Shown: one piece after another, positions 50,004-61,672 of the stretch
Numbering within the stretch: the stretch's first letter is position 1
How the letters are laid out: each line of letters starts with the position of its first letter
Assembly (NCBI GenBank): GCA_964036665.1
Contig: OZ038528.1
Location: 10,236,501 to 10,300,500 of the forward strand
DNA: 64,000 nucleotides
Reading direction: 5' to 3'
Origin: Gordius sp. MW1
Lineage: Eukaryota; Nematomorpha; Gordioida; Gordea; Gordiidae
The notes under the pieces: model-generated
The model's database searches: none
What the model saw: only the letters and a program-made list of their open reading frames with translations
What the model was told of the DNA's origin: nothing
Program-made: the position numbers and the translations under genes

Positions 50004-52380
50004 AAAAAAAATTTTTTGATCAGTCATCAAAAATTATTAACTTTAAATCACGATCGTGTTTCACAAAAACTAGAGACACGCTTAGAAAGCGATATTGAAA
50101 CAATCTAAAAGCAACACAAAAATCTTAATTTCCTTCAATCTAAAACTTCCCCTTGTGCAAAAATTCTTATCGAGATTCTAACAAGGACATAATGCTAAGA
50201 ATATTTACTGACTTTTAAAGATTTTTTCAGCCCCCTTTCGAAAGAATATGATAAATAAATTTTTTTCGACCTACAAATTTTTTCATTTTTTTCGTTTCAA
50301 CCATATCGCCCCCATGAAAGTTTTCGATATCAGAATTCCGTAAAAAAAAATTTTTTTGATCAGTCTTCAAAAATTATTAACTTTAAATCACGATCGCATA
50401 GAGCTTGTTTCACAAAAACTAGAGACACGCTTAGAAAGCGATATTGAAACTATCTAAACGCAACACGAAAATCTTAATTTCTCTCCTAAAACTTCGCCCC
50501 GTGCAAAAATTCTTATCGAGATTCTAACAAGGACATAATGCTAAGAATATTTCCTAACTTTTAAAGATTTTTTCAGCCCCCTTTCGAAAGAATATGAAAA
50601 ATAATATTTTTTTCGACCTCAAAATTTTTTCATTTTTTTCGTTCAACCATATCGCCCCCATGAAAGTTTTCGATATCAGAGGTGAATTCCGTAAAAAAAA
50701 AATTTTTGATCAGTCATCAAAAATTATTAACTTTAAATCACGATCGTGTTTCACAAAAACTAGAGACACGCTTAGAAAGCGATATTGAAACAATCTAAAA
50801 GCAACACAAAAATCTTAATTTCCTTCAATCTAAAACTTCCCCTTGTGCAAAAATTCTTATCGAGATTCTAACAAGGACATAATGCTAAGAATATTTACTG
50901 ACTTTTAAAGATTTTTTCAGCCCCCTTTCGAAAGAATATGAAAAATAAATTTTTTTAGACCTCAAATTTTTTTCGTTTCAACCATATCGCCCCCATGAAA
51001 GTTTTCGATATCAGAGGTGAATTCCGTAAAAATATTTTTTTTGATCAGTCATCAAAAATTATTAACTTTAAATCACGATCTCATAGAGCTTGTTTCACAA
51101 AAACTAGAGACACGCTTAGAAAGCGATATTGAAACAATCTAAACGCAACACGAAAGTGTTAATTTCTCTCAATCTAAAACTTGGCCTCGTGCAAAATTTC
51201 TTATCGAGATTCTAACAAGGACATTATGCTAAGAATATTTACTGACTTTTAAAGATTTTTTCAGCCCCCTTTCGAAAGAATATGAAAAATAATATTTTTT
51301 TCGACCTCAAAATTTTTTCATTTTTTTCGTTCAACCATATCGCCCCCATGAAAGTTTTCGATATCAGAGGTGAATTCCGTAAAAAAAAATTTTTGATCAG
51401 TCATCAAAAATTATTAACTTTAAATCACGATCGTGTTTCACAAAAACTAGAGACACGCTTAGAAAGCGATATTGAAACAATCTAAAAGCAACACAAAAAT
51501 CTTAATTTCCTTCAATCTAAAACTTCCCCTTGTGCAAAAATTCTTATCGAGATTCTAACAAGGACATAATGCTAAGAATATTTACTGACTTTTAAAGATT
51601 TTTTCAGCCCCCTTTCGAAAGAATATGAAAAATAAATTTTTTTCGACCTCAAATTTTTTTCGTTTCAACCATATCGCCCCCATGAAAGTTTTCGATTTCA
51701 GAGGTGAATTCCGTAAAAATATTTTTTTTGATCAGTCATCAAAAATTATTAACTTTAAATCAGGATCGCATAGAGCTTGTTTCTCAAAAACTAGAGACAC
51801 GCTTAGAAAGCGATATTGAAACTATCTAAACGCAACACGAAAATCTTAATTTCTCTCCTAAAACTTCGCCTCGTGCAAAAATTCTTATCGAGATTCTAAC
51901 AAGGACATAATGCTAAGAATATTTACTAACTTTTAAAGATTTTTTCAGCCCCCTTTCGTCAGAATATGAAAAATAATATTTTTTTCGACCTCAAAATTTT
52001 TTCATTTTTTTCGTTCAACCATATCGCCCCCATGAAAGTTTTCGATATCAGAGGTGAATTCCGTAAAAAAAAATTTTTGATCAGTCATCAAAAATTATTA
52101 ACTTTAAATCACGATCGCATAGAGGTTTCACAAAAACTAGAGACACGCTTAGAAAGCGATATTGAAACAATCTAAACGCAACACGAAAATGTTAATTTCT
52201 CTCAATCTGAAACTTGGCTTCGTGCAAAATTTCTTATCGAGATTCTAGCAAGGACATAATGCTAAGAATATTTACTGCCTTTTAAAGATTTTTTCAGCCA
52301 TCTTTCGAAAGAATATGAAAAATAATATTTTTTCGACCTCAAAATTTTTTCATTTTTTTCGTTTCAACCATATCGCCCCC

Positions 52381-52442
52381 ATGAAAGTTTTCGATATCAG
52401 AATTCCGTAAAAAAAGTTTTCGATATCAGAGGTGAATTCCGT
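52381..52442 (+). repeat. 29-bp variant of the internal duplication (52315 monomer)
   Basis: This is the D2 counterpart of 49564-49625; GTTTTCGATATCAG occurs at 52387 and 52416. Confidence 0.9.
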
Positions 52443-52759
52443 AAAAAAAATTTTTTGATCAGTCATCAAAAATTATTAACTTTAAATCAGGATCGCATAG
52501 AGCTTGTTTCTCAAAAACTAGAGACACGCTTAGAAAGCGATATTGAAACTATCTAAACGCAACACGAAAATCTTAATTTCTCTCCTAAAACTTCGCCTCC
52601 TGCAAAAATTCTTATCGAGATTCTAACAAGGACATAATGCTAAGAATATTTACTGACTTTTAAAGATTTTTTCAGCCCCCTTTCGAAAGAATATGAAAAA
52701 TAATATTTTTTTAGACCTCAAAATTTTTTCATTTTTTCCGTTTCAACCATATCGCCCCC

Positions 52760-52820
52760 ATGAAAGTTTTCGATATCAGAATTCCGTATGAAAGTTTTCG
52801 ATATCAGAGGTGAATTCCGT
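52760..52820 (+). repeat. 28-bp internal duplication in the 52693 monomer
   Basis: This is the D2 counterpart of 49943-50003; the ATGAAAG units start at 52760 and 52788. Confidence 0.93.
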
Positions 52821-53410
52821 AAAAAAAATTTTTTGATCAGTCATCAAAAATTATTAACTTTAAATCACGATCGTGTTTCACAAAAACTAGAGACACGCTT
52901 AGAAAGCGATATTGAAACAATCTAAAAGCAACACAAAAATCTTAATTTCCTTCAATCTAAAACTTCCCCTTGTGCAAAAATTCTTATCGAGATTCTAACA
53001 AGGACATAATGCTAAGAATATTTACTGACTTTTAAAGATTTTTTCAGCCCCCTTTCGAAAGAATATGATAAACAAATTTTTTTCGACCTACAAATTTTTT
53101 CATTTTTTTCGTTTCAACCATATCGCCCCCATGAAAGTTTTCGATATCAGAATTCCGTAAAAAAAAATTTTTTTGATCAGTCTTCAAAAATTATTAACTT
53201 TAAATAACGATCGCATAGAGCTTGTTTCACAAAAACTAGAGACACGCTTAGAAAGCGATATTGAAACTATCTAAACGCAACACGAGAATCTTAATTTCTC
53301 TCCTAAAACTTCGCCCCGTGCAAAAATTCTTATCGAGATTCTAACAAGGACATAATGCTAAGAATATTTCCTAACTTTTAAAGATTTTTTCAGCCCCCTT
53401 TCGAAAGAAT

Positions 53411-54445
53411 ATGAAAAATAATATTTTTTTCGACCTCAAAATTTTTTCATTTTTTTCGTTCAACCATATCGCCCCCATGAAAGTTTTCGATATCAGAGGT
53501 GAATTCCGTAAAAAAAAAATTTTTGATCAGTCATCAAAAATTATTAACTTTAAATCACGATCGTGTTTCACAAAAACTAGAGATACGCTTAGAAAGCGAT
53601 ATTGAAACAATCTAAAAGCAACACGAAAATCTTAATTTCCTTCAATCTAAAACTTCCCCTTGTGCAAAAATTCTTATCGAGATTCTAACAAGGACATAAT
53701 GCTAAGAATATTTACTGACTTTTAAAGATTTTCTCAGCCCCCTTTCGAAAGAATATGATAAATAAATTTTTTTCGACCTACAAATTTTTTCATTTTTTTC
53801 GTTTCAACTATATCGCCCCCATGAAAGTTTTCGATATCAGAGGTGAATTCCGTAAAAAAAAATTTTTTTGATCAGTAATAAAAATTATTAACTTTAAATC
53901 ACGATCGTGTTTCACAAAAGAGACACGCTTAGAAAGCGATATTGAAACAATCTAAAAGCAACACGAAAATCTTAATTTCCTTCAATCTGAAACTTCCCCT
54001 TGTGCAAAAATTCTTATCGAGATTCTAACAAGGACATAATGCTAAGAATATTTACTGACTTTTAAAGATTTTTTCAGCCCCCTTTCGAAAGAATATGATA
54101 AATAAATTTTTTTCGACCTCAAAATTTTTTCATTTTTTTCGTTTCAACCATATCGCCCCCATGAAAGTTTTCGATATCAGAGGTAAATTCCGTAAAAAAA
54201 AATTTTTTTGGTCAGTCATCAAAAATTATTAACTTTAAATCACGATCGCATAGAGCTTGTTTCACAAAAACTAGAGACACGCTTAGAAACCGATATTGAA
54301 ACAATCTAAAAGCAACACGAAAATCTTATCCTTCAATCTAAAACTTCCCCTTGTGCAAAAATTCTTGTCGAGATTCTAACAAGGACATAATAATAAGAAT
54401 ATTTACTGACTTTTAAAGATTTTTTCAGCCCCCTTTCGAAAGAAT
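53411..54445 (+). repeat. Three linking monomers between the D and E repeats
   Basis: Monomers start at 53411, 53755 and 54095. The 53411 unit is the block-A 2033 type, including GAGATACGC. The 53755 unit (340 bp) has CAACTATATCG, CAGTAATAAAAATT, loss of 9 bp after CGATCG and loss of 4 bp in CACAAAAGAGACACG. The 54095 unit has GAGGTAAATTCC, which destroys the EcoRI site, and the TTTGGTCAG, AAACCGATATTG and CTTATCCTTC marks of the 4103 subtype, plus TTCTTGTCGAG. Confidence 0.88.
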
Positions 54446-57190
54446 ATGAAAAATAAATTTTTTTCGACCTCAAATTTTTTTCGTTTCAACCATATCGCCC
54501 CCATGAAAGTTTTTGATTTCAGAGGTGAATTCCGTAAAAATATTTTTTTTGATCAGTCATCAAAAATTATTAACTTTAAATCACGATCGCATAGAGCTTG
54601 TTTCACAAAAACTAGAGACACGCTTAGAAAGCGATATTGAAACAATCTAAAAGCAACACGAAAATCTTAATTTCCTTCAATCTAAAACTTACCCTTGTGC
54701 TAAAATTCTTATCGAGATTCTAACAAGGACATAATGCTAAGAATATTTACTGACTTTTAAAGATTTTTTCAGCCCCCTTTCGAAACAATATGAAAAATAA
54801 ATTTTTTTAGACCTCAAATTTTTTTCGTTTCAACCATATCGCCCCCATGAAAGTTTTCGATATCAGAGGTGAATTCCGTAAAAATATTTTTTTTGATCAG
54901 TCATCAAAAATTATTAACTTTAAATCACGATCTCATAGAGCTTGTTTCACTAAAACTAGAGACACGCTTAGAAAGCGATATTGAAACAATCTAAACGCAA
55001 CACGAAAGTGTTAATTTCTCTCAATCTAAAACTTGGCCTCGTGCAAAATTTCTTATCGAGATTCTAACAAGGACATTATGCTAAGAATATTTACTGACTT
55101 TTAAAGATTTTTTCAGCCCCCTTTCGAAAGAATATGAAAAATAAATTTTTTTCGACCTCAAATTTTTTTCGTTTCAACCATATCGCCCCCATGAAAGTTT
55201 TCGATTTCAGAGGTGAATTCCGTAAAAATATTTTTTTTGATCAGTCATCAAAAATTATTAACTTTAAATCAGGATCGCATAGAGCTTGTTTCTCAAAAAC
55301 TAGAGACACGCTTAGAAAGCGATATTGAAACTATCTAAACGCAACACGAAAATCTTAATTTCTCTCCTAAAACTTCGCCTCGTGCAAAAATTCTTATCGA
55401 GATTCTAACAAGGACATAATGCTAAGAATATTTACTAACTTTTAAAGATTTTTTCAGCCCCCTTTCGTCAGAATATGAAAAATAATATTTTTTTCGACCT
55501 CAAAATTTTTTCATTTTTTTCGTTCAACCATATCGCCCCCATGAAAGTTTTCGATATCAGAGGTGAATTCCGTAAAAAAAAATTTTTGATCAGTCATCAA
55601 AAATTATTAACTTTAAATCACGATCGTGTTTCACAAAAACTAGAGACACGCTTAGAAAGCGATATTGAAACAATCTAAAAGCAACACAAAAATCTTAATT
55701 TCCTTCAATCTAAAACTTCCCCTTGTGCAAAAATTCTTATCGAGATTCTAACAAGGACATAATGCTAAGAATATTTACTGACTTTTAAAGATTTTTTCAG
55801 CCCCCTTTCGAAAGAATATGAAAAATAAATTTTTTTCGACCTCAAATTTTTTTCGTTTCAACCATATCGCCCCCATGAAAGTTTTCGATTTCAGAGGTGA
55901 ATTCCGTAAAAATATTTTTTTTGATCAGTCATCAAAAATTATTAACTTTAAATCAGGATCGCATAGAGCTTGTTTCTCAAAAACTAGAGACACGCTTAGA
56001 AAGCGATATTGAAACTATCTAAACGCAACACGAAAATCTTAATTTCTCTCCTAAAACTTCGCCTCGTGCAAAAATTCTTATCGAGATTCTAACAAGGACA
56101 TAATGCTAAGAATATTTACTAACTTTTAAAGATTTTTTCAGCCCCCTTTCGTCAGAATATGAAAAATAATATTTTTTTCGACCTCAAAATTTTTTCATTT
56201 TTTTCGTTTCAACTATATCGCCCCCATGAAAGTTTTCGATATCAGAGGTGAATTCCGTAAAAAAAAATTTTTTTGATCAGTAATAAAAATTATTAACTTT
56301 AAATCACGATCGTGTTTCACAAAAGAGACACGCTTAGAAAGCGATATTGAAACAATCTAAAAGCAACACGAAAATCTTAATTTCCTTCAATCTGAAACTT
56401 CCCCTTGTGCAAAAATTCTTATCGAGATTCTAACAAGGACATAATGCTAAGAATATTTACTGACTTTTAAAGATTTTTTCAGCCCCCTTTCGAAAGAATA
56501 TGATAAATAAATTTTTTTCGACCTACAAATTTTTTCATTTTTTTCGTTTCAACTATATCGCCCCCATGAAAGTTTTCGATATCAGAGGTGAATTCCGTAA
56601 AAAAAAATTTTTTTGATCAGTAATAAAAATTATTAACTTTAAATCACGATCGTGTTTCACAAAAGAGACACGCTTAGAAAGCGATATTGAAACAATCTAA
56701 AAGCAACACGAAAATCTTAATTTCCTTCAATCTGAAACTTCCCCTTGTGCAAAAATTCTTATCGAGATTCTAACAAGGACATAATGCTAAGAATATTTAC
56801 TGACTTTTAAAGATTTTTTCAGCCCCCTTTCGAAAGAATATGATAAATAAATTTTTTTCGACCTCAAAATTTTTTCATTTTTTTCGTTTCAACCATATCG
56901 CCCCCATGAAAGTTTTCGATATCAGAGGTAAATTCCGTAAAAAAAAATTTTTTTGGTCAGTCATCAAAAATTATTAACTTTAAATCACGATCGCATAGAG
57001 CTTGTTTCACAAAAACTAGAGACACGCTTAGAAACCGATATTGAAACAATCTAAAAGCAACACGAAAATCTTATCCTTCAATCTAAAACTTCCCCTTGTG
57101 CAAAAATTCTTGTCGAGATTCTAACAAGGACATAATAATAAGAATATTTACTGACTTTTAAAGATTTTTTCAGCCCCCTTTCGAAAGAAT
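54446..57190 (+). repeat. 8-monomer higher-order repeat, copy E1 (2745 bp)
   Basis: Monomers start at 54446, 54790, 55134, 55475, 55818, 56159, 56500 and 56840, with lengths 344, 344, 341, 343, 341, 341, 340 and 351. Private variants repeated in E2 include GTTTTTGATTTC, CTTACCCTTGTGCTAAAA, CGAAACAATATG and CACTAAAACTAG. Several members (55134, 55475, 55818) share subtypes with D units 48809-49150. E looks like a reshuffled relative of D with the A-like pair 54446/56840 added. Confidence 0.92.
56159..56839 (+). repeat. Adjacent pair with the 4-bp loss CACAAAAGAGAC
   Basis: The units 56159 and 56500 both carry CAACTATATCG, CAGTAATAAAAATT and the 4-bp loss first seen at 53755. The 56500 unit resembles 53755 throughout. 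The 56159 unit has a different front (GTCAGAATATGAAAAATAA), so it is a chimera with a 49150-type unit. The rare variant therefore spread by duplication plus exchange. Confidence 0.87.
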
Positions 57191-58903
57191 ATGAAAAATA
57201 AATTTTTTTCGACCTCAAATTTTTTTCGTTTCAACCATATCGCCCCCATGAAAGTTTTTGATTTCAGAGGTGAATTCCGTAAAAATATTTTTTTTGATCA
57301 GTCATCAAAAATTATTAACTTTAAATCACGATCGCATAGAGCTTGTTTCACAAAAACTAGAGACACGCTTAGAAAGCGATATTGAAACAATCTAAAAGCA
57401 ACACGAAAATCTTAATTTCCTTCAATCTAAAACTTACCCTTGTGCTAAAATTCTTATCGAGATTCTAACAAGGACATAATGCTAAGAATATTTACTGACT
57501 TTTAAAGATTTTTTCAGCCCCCTTTCGAAACAATATGAAAAATAAATTTTTTTAGACCTCAAATTTTTTTCGTTTCAACCATATCGCCCCCATGAAAGTT
57601 TTCGATATCAGAGGTGAATTCCGTAAAAATATTTTTTTTGATCAGTCATCAAAAATTATTAACTTTAAATCACGATCTCATAGAGCTTGTTTCACTAAAA
57701 CTAGAGACACGCTTAGAAAGCGATATTGAAACAATCTAAACGCAACACGAAAGTGTTAATTTCTCTCAATCTAAAACTTGGCCTCGTGCAAAATTTCTTA
57801 TCGAGATTCTAACAAGGACATTATGCTAAGAATATTTACTGACTTTTAAAGATTTTTTCAGCCCCCTTTCGAAAGAATATGAAAAATAAATTTTTTTCGA
57901 CCTCAAATTTTTTTCGTTTCAACCATATCGCCCCCATGAAAGTTTTCGATTTCAGAGGTGAATTCCGTAAAAATATTTTTTTTGATCAGTCATCAAAAAT
58001 TATTAACTTTAAATCAGGATCGCATAGAGCTTGTTTCTCAAAAACTAGAGACACGCTTAGAAAGCGATATTGAAACTATCTAAACGCAACACGAAAATCT
58101 TAATTTCTCTCCTAAAACTTCGCCTCGTGCAAAAATTCTTATCGAGATTCTAACAAGGACATAATGCTAAGAATATTTACTAACTTTTAAAGATTTTTTC
58201 AGCCCCCTTTCGTCAGAATATGAAAAATAATATTTTTTTCGACCTCAAAATTTTTTCATTTTTTTCGTTCAACCATATCGCCCCCATGAAAGTTTTCGAT
58301 ATCAGAGGTGAATTCCGTAAAAAAAAATTTTTGATCAGTCATCAAAAATTATTAACTTTAAATCACGATCGTGTTTCACAAAAACTAGAGACACGCTTAG
58401 AAAGCGATATTGAAACAATCTAAAAGCAACACAAAAATCTTAATTTCCTTCAATCTAAAACTTCCCCTTGTGCAAAAATTCTTATCGAGATTCTAACAAG
58501 GACATAATGCTAAGAATATTTACTGACTTTTAAAGATTTTTTCAGCCCCCTTTCGAAAGAATATGAAAAATAAATTTTTTTCGACCTCAAATTTTTTTCG
58601 TTTCAACCATATCGCCCCCATGAAAGTTTTCGATTTCAGAGGTGAATTCCGTAAAAATATTTTTTTTGATCAGTCATCAAAAATTATTAACTTTAAATCA
58701 GGATCGCATAGAGCTTGTTTCTCAAAAACTAGAGACACGCTTAGAAAGCGATATTGAAACTATCTAAACGCAACACGAAAATCTTAATTTCTCTCCTAAA
58801 ACTTCGCCTCGTGCAAAAATTCTTATCGAGATTCTAACAAGGACATAATGCTAAGAATATTTACTAACTTTTAAAGATTTTTTCAGCCCCCTTTCGTCAG
58901 AAT
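57191..58903 (+). repeat. 8-monomer higher-order repeat, partial copy E2 (5 monomers)
   Basis: Monomers 57191, 57535, 57879, 58220 and 58563 match 54446-56158 at a constant offset of 2745 bp; I noticed no difference by eye. After 58903 the array continues with a different subtype instead of the 56159-type unit. Confidence 0.92.
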
Positions 58904-61672
58904 ATGAAAAATAATATTTTTTTCGACCTCAAAATTTTTTCATTTTTTTCGTTCAACCATATCGCCCCCATGAAAGTTTTCGATATCAGAGGTGAATTCC
59001 GTAAAAAAAAATTTTTGATCAGTCATCAAAAATTATTAACTTTAAATCACGATCGCATAGAGGTTTCACAAAAACTAGAGACACGCTTAGAAAGCGATAT
59101 TGAAACAATCTAAACGCAACACGAAAATGTTAATTTCTCTCAATCTGAAACTTGGCTTCGTGCAAAATTTCTTATCGAGATTCTAGCAAGGACATAATGC
59201 TAAGAATATTTAATGCCTTTTAAAGATTTTTTCAGCCATCTTTCGAAAGAATATGAAAAATAATATTTTTTCGACCTCAAAATTTTTTCATTTTTTTCGT
59301 TTCAACCATATCGCCCCCATGAAAGTTTTCGATGTCAGAGGTGAATTCCGTAAAAAAAAAATTTTTGATCAGTCATCCAAAATTATTATCTTTAATTCAC
59401 GATCGTGTTTCACAAAACTAGAGACACGCTTAGAAAGCGATATTGAAACAATCGAAAAGCAACACGAAAATCTTAATTTCCTTCAATCTGAAACTTCCCC
59501 TTGTGCAAAAATTCTTATCGAGATTCTAACAAGGACATAATGCTAAGAATAATTACTGACTTTTAAAGATTTTTTCAGCCCCCTTTCGAAAGAATATGAT
59601 AAATAAATTTTTTTCGACCTCAAAATTTTTTCATTTTTTTCGTTTCAACCATATAGCCCCCATGAAAGTTTTCGATATCAGAGGTGAATTCCGTAAAAAA
59701 AATTTTTTTGATCAGTCATCAAAAATTATTAACTTTAAATCACGATCGTGTTTCACAGAAACTAGAGACACGCTTAGAAAGCGATATTGAAACAATCTAA
59801 ACGCAACACGAAAATCTTAATTTCCTTCAATCTAAAACTTCCCTTCGTGCAAAAATTCTTATCGAGATTCTAACAAGGACATAATGCTAAGAATATCTAC
59901 TGACTTTTAAAGATTTTTTCAGCTCCCTTTCGAAAGAATATGCAAAATAATATTTTTTCGACCTCAAAATTTTTTCATTATTTTGTTTCAACCATATCGC
60001 CCCCATGAAAGTTTTCGATATCAGAGGTGAATTCCGTAAAAATATTTTTTTTGATCAGTCATCAAAAATTATTAACTTTAAATCACGATCGCATAGAGCT
60101 TGTTTCACAAAAACTAGAGACACGCTTAGAAAGCGATATTGAAACAATCTAAAAGCAACACGAAAATCTTAATTTCCTTCAATCTAAAACTTACCCTTGT
60201 GCTAAAATTCTTATCAAGATTCTAACAAGGACATAATGCTAAGAATATTTACTGACTTTTAAAGATTTTTTCAGCCCCCTTTCGAAAGAATATGAAAAAT
60301 AAATTTTTTTAGACCTCAAATTTTTTTCGTTTCAACCATATCGCCCCCATGAAAGTTTTCGATATCAGAGGTGAATTCCGTAAAAATATTTTTTTTGATC
60401 AGTCATCAAAAATTATTAACTTTAAATCACGATCTCATAGAGCTTGTTTCACAAAAACTAGAGACACGCTTAGAAAGCGATATTGAAACAATCTAAACGC
60501 AACACGAAAGTGTTAATTTCTCTCAATCTAAAACTTGGCCTCGTGCAAAATTTCTTATCGAGATTCTAACAAGGACATTATGCTAAGAATATTTACTGGC
60601 TTTTAAAGATTTTTTCAGCCCCCTTTCGAAAGAATATGAAAAATAATATTTTTTTCGACCTCAAAATTTTTTCATTTTTTTCGTTCAACCATATCGCCCC
60701 CATGAAAGTTTTCGATATCAGAGGTGAATTCCGTAAAAAAAAATTTTTGATCAGTCATCAAAAATTATTAACTTTAAATCACGATCGTGTTTCACAAAAA
60801 CTAGAGACACGCTTAAAAACCAATATTGAAACAATCTAAAAGCAACACAAAAATCTTAATTTCCTTCAATCTAAAACTTCCCCTTGTGCAAAAATTCTTA
60901 TCGAGATTCTAACAAGGACATAATGCTAAGAATATTTACTGACTTTTAAAGATTTTTTGAGTCCCCTTTCGAAAGAATATGAAAAATAAATTTTTTTCGA
61001 CCTCAAATTTTTTTCGTTTCAACCATATCGCCCCCTTGAAAGTTTTCGATTTCAGAGGTGAATTCCGTAAAAATATTTTTTTTGATCAGTCATCAAAAAT
61101 TATTAACTTTAAATCAGGATCGCATAGAGCTTGTTTCTCAAAAACTAGAGACACGCTTAGAAAGCGATATTGAAACAATCTAAACGCAACACGAAAATCT
61201 TAATTTCCTTCAATCTAAAACTTCCCTTCGTGCAAAAATTCTTATCGAGATTCTAACAAGGACATAATGCTAAGAATATCTACTGACTTTTAAAGATTTT
61301 TTCAGCTCCCTTTCGAAAGAATATGCAAAATAATATTTTTTCGACCTCAAAATTTTTTCATTATTTTGTTTCAACCATATCGCCCCCATGAAAGTTTTCG
61401 ATATCAGAGGTGAATTCCGTAAAAAAAAATTTTTTTGGTCAGTCATCAAAAATTATTAACTTTAAATCACGATCGCATAGAGCTTGTTTCACAAAAACTA
61501 GAGACACGCTTAGAAACCGATATTGAAACAATCTAAAAGCAACACGAAAATCTTATCCTTCAATCTAAAACTTCCCCTTGTGAAAAAATTCTTATCGAGA
61601 TTCTAACAAGGACAAAATAATAAGAATATTTACTGACTTTTAAAGATTTTTTCAGCCCCCTTTCGAAAGAAT
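58904..61672 (+). repeat. Mosaic monomers leading back to block A
   Basis: Monomers start at 58904, 59253, 59596, 59940, 60292, 60636, 60979 and 61323. The 58904 unit is a D-type 51966 relative with CATAGAGGTTTC. The 59253 unit is chimeric (below). The 59596 unit matches 14121. The 59940 and 60979 units are new combinations involving the ATGCAAAATAA subtype (the 59940 front; the unit after 60979). The 60292 and 60636 units resemble D units 50938 and 51282, the latter with a private CTTAAAAACCAATATTG. The unit at 60979 has CCCCCTTGAAAG in place of CCCCCATGAAAG. Confidence 0.86.
59253..59595 (+). repeat. Chimeric monomer with an extended open frame
   Basis: The front (GATGTCAGAGG, CATCCAAAATTATTATC) is the 12738 subtype. 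The rear (CACAAAACTAG, CTGAAACTTCCCC) is the 13778 subtype. A substitution gives AATCGAAAAGC where neighbours have AATCTAAAAGC, removing a TAA, so a 95-codon frame results. As in the 16190 unit, this comes from a point change and a chimeric junction, with no sign of selection for coding. Confidence 0.84.

Larger units (their letters stand above)
47778..50593 (+). repeat. 8-monomer higher-order repeat, copy D1 (2816 bp)
   Basis: Monomers start at 47778, 48122, 48466, 48809, 49150, 49499, 49876 and 50248, with lengths 344, 344, 343, 341, 349, 377, 372 and 346. Two adjacent members carry the internal duplication (29-bp form at 49499, 28-bp form at 49876). The 48122 unit has TTTTTTTAGACC, which places a stop early in the recurrent open frame. 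The first monomer also serves as the end of the S3 path. Confidence 0.93.
50594..53410 (+). repeat. 8-monomer higher-order repeat, copy D2 (2817 bp)
   Basis: This is a near-exact copy of 47778-50593 at an offset of 2816 bp. Monomers start at 50594, 50938, 51282, 51625, 51966, 52315, 52693 and 53065. Differences noticed: 48928 T against 51744 A; one extra T in GTTTCAACC of the 52315 unit; ATGATAAACAAA at 53065 against ATGATAAATAAA; and AAATAACGATCG near 53206 against AAATCACG. A third copy begins at 53411 but departs after one monomer. Confidence 0.93.
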
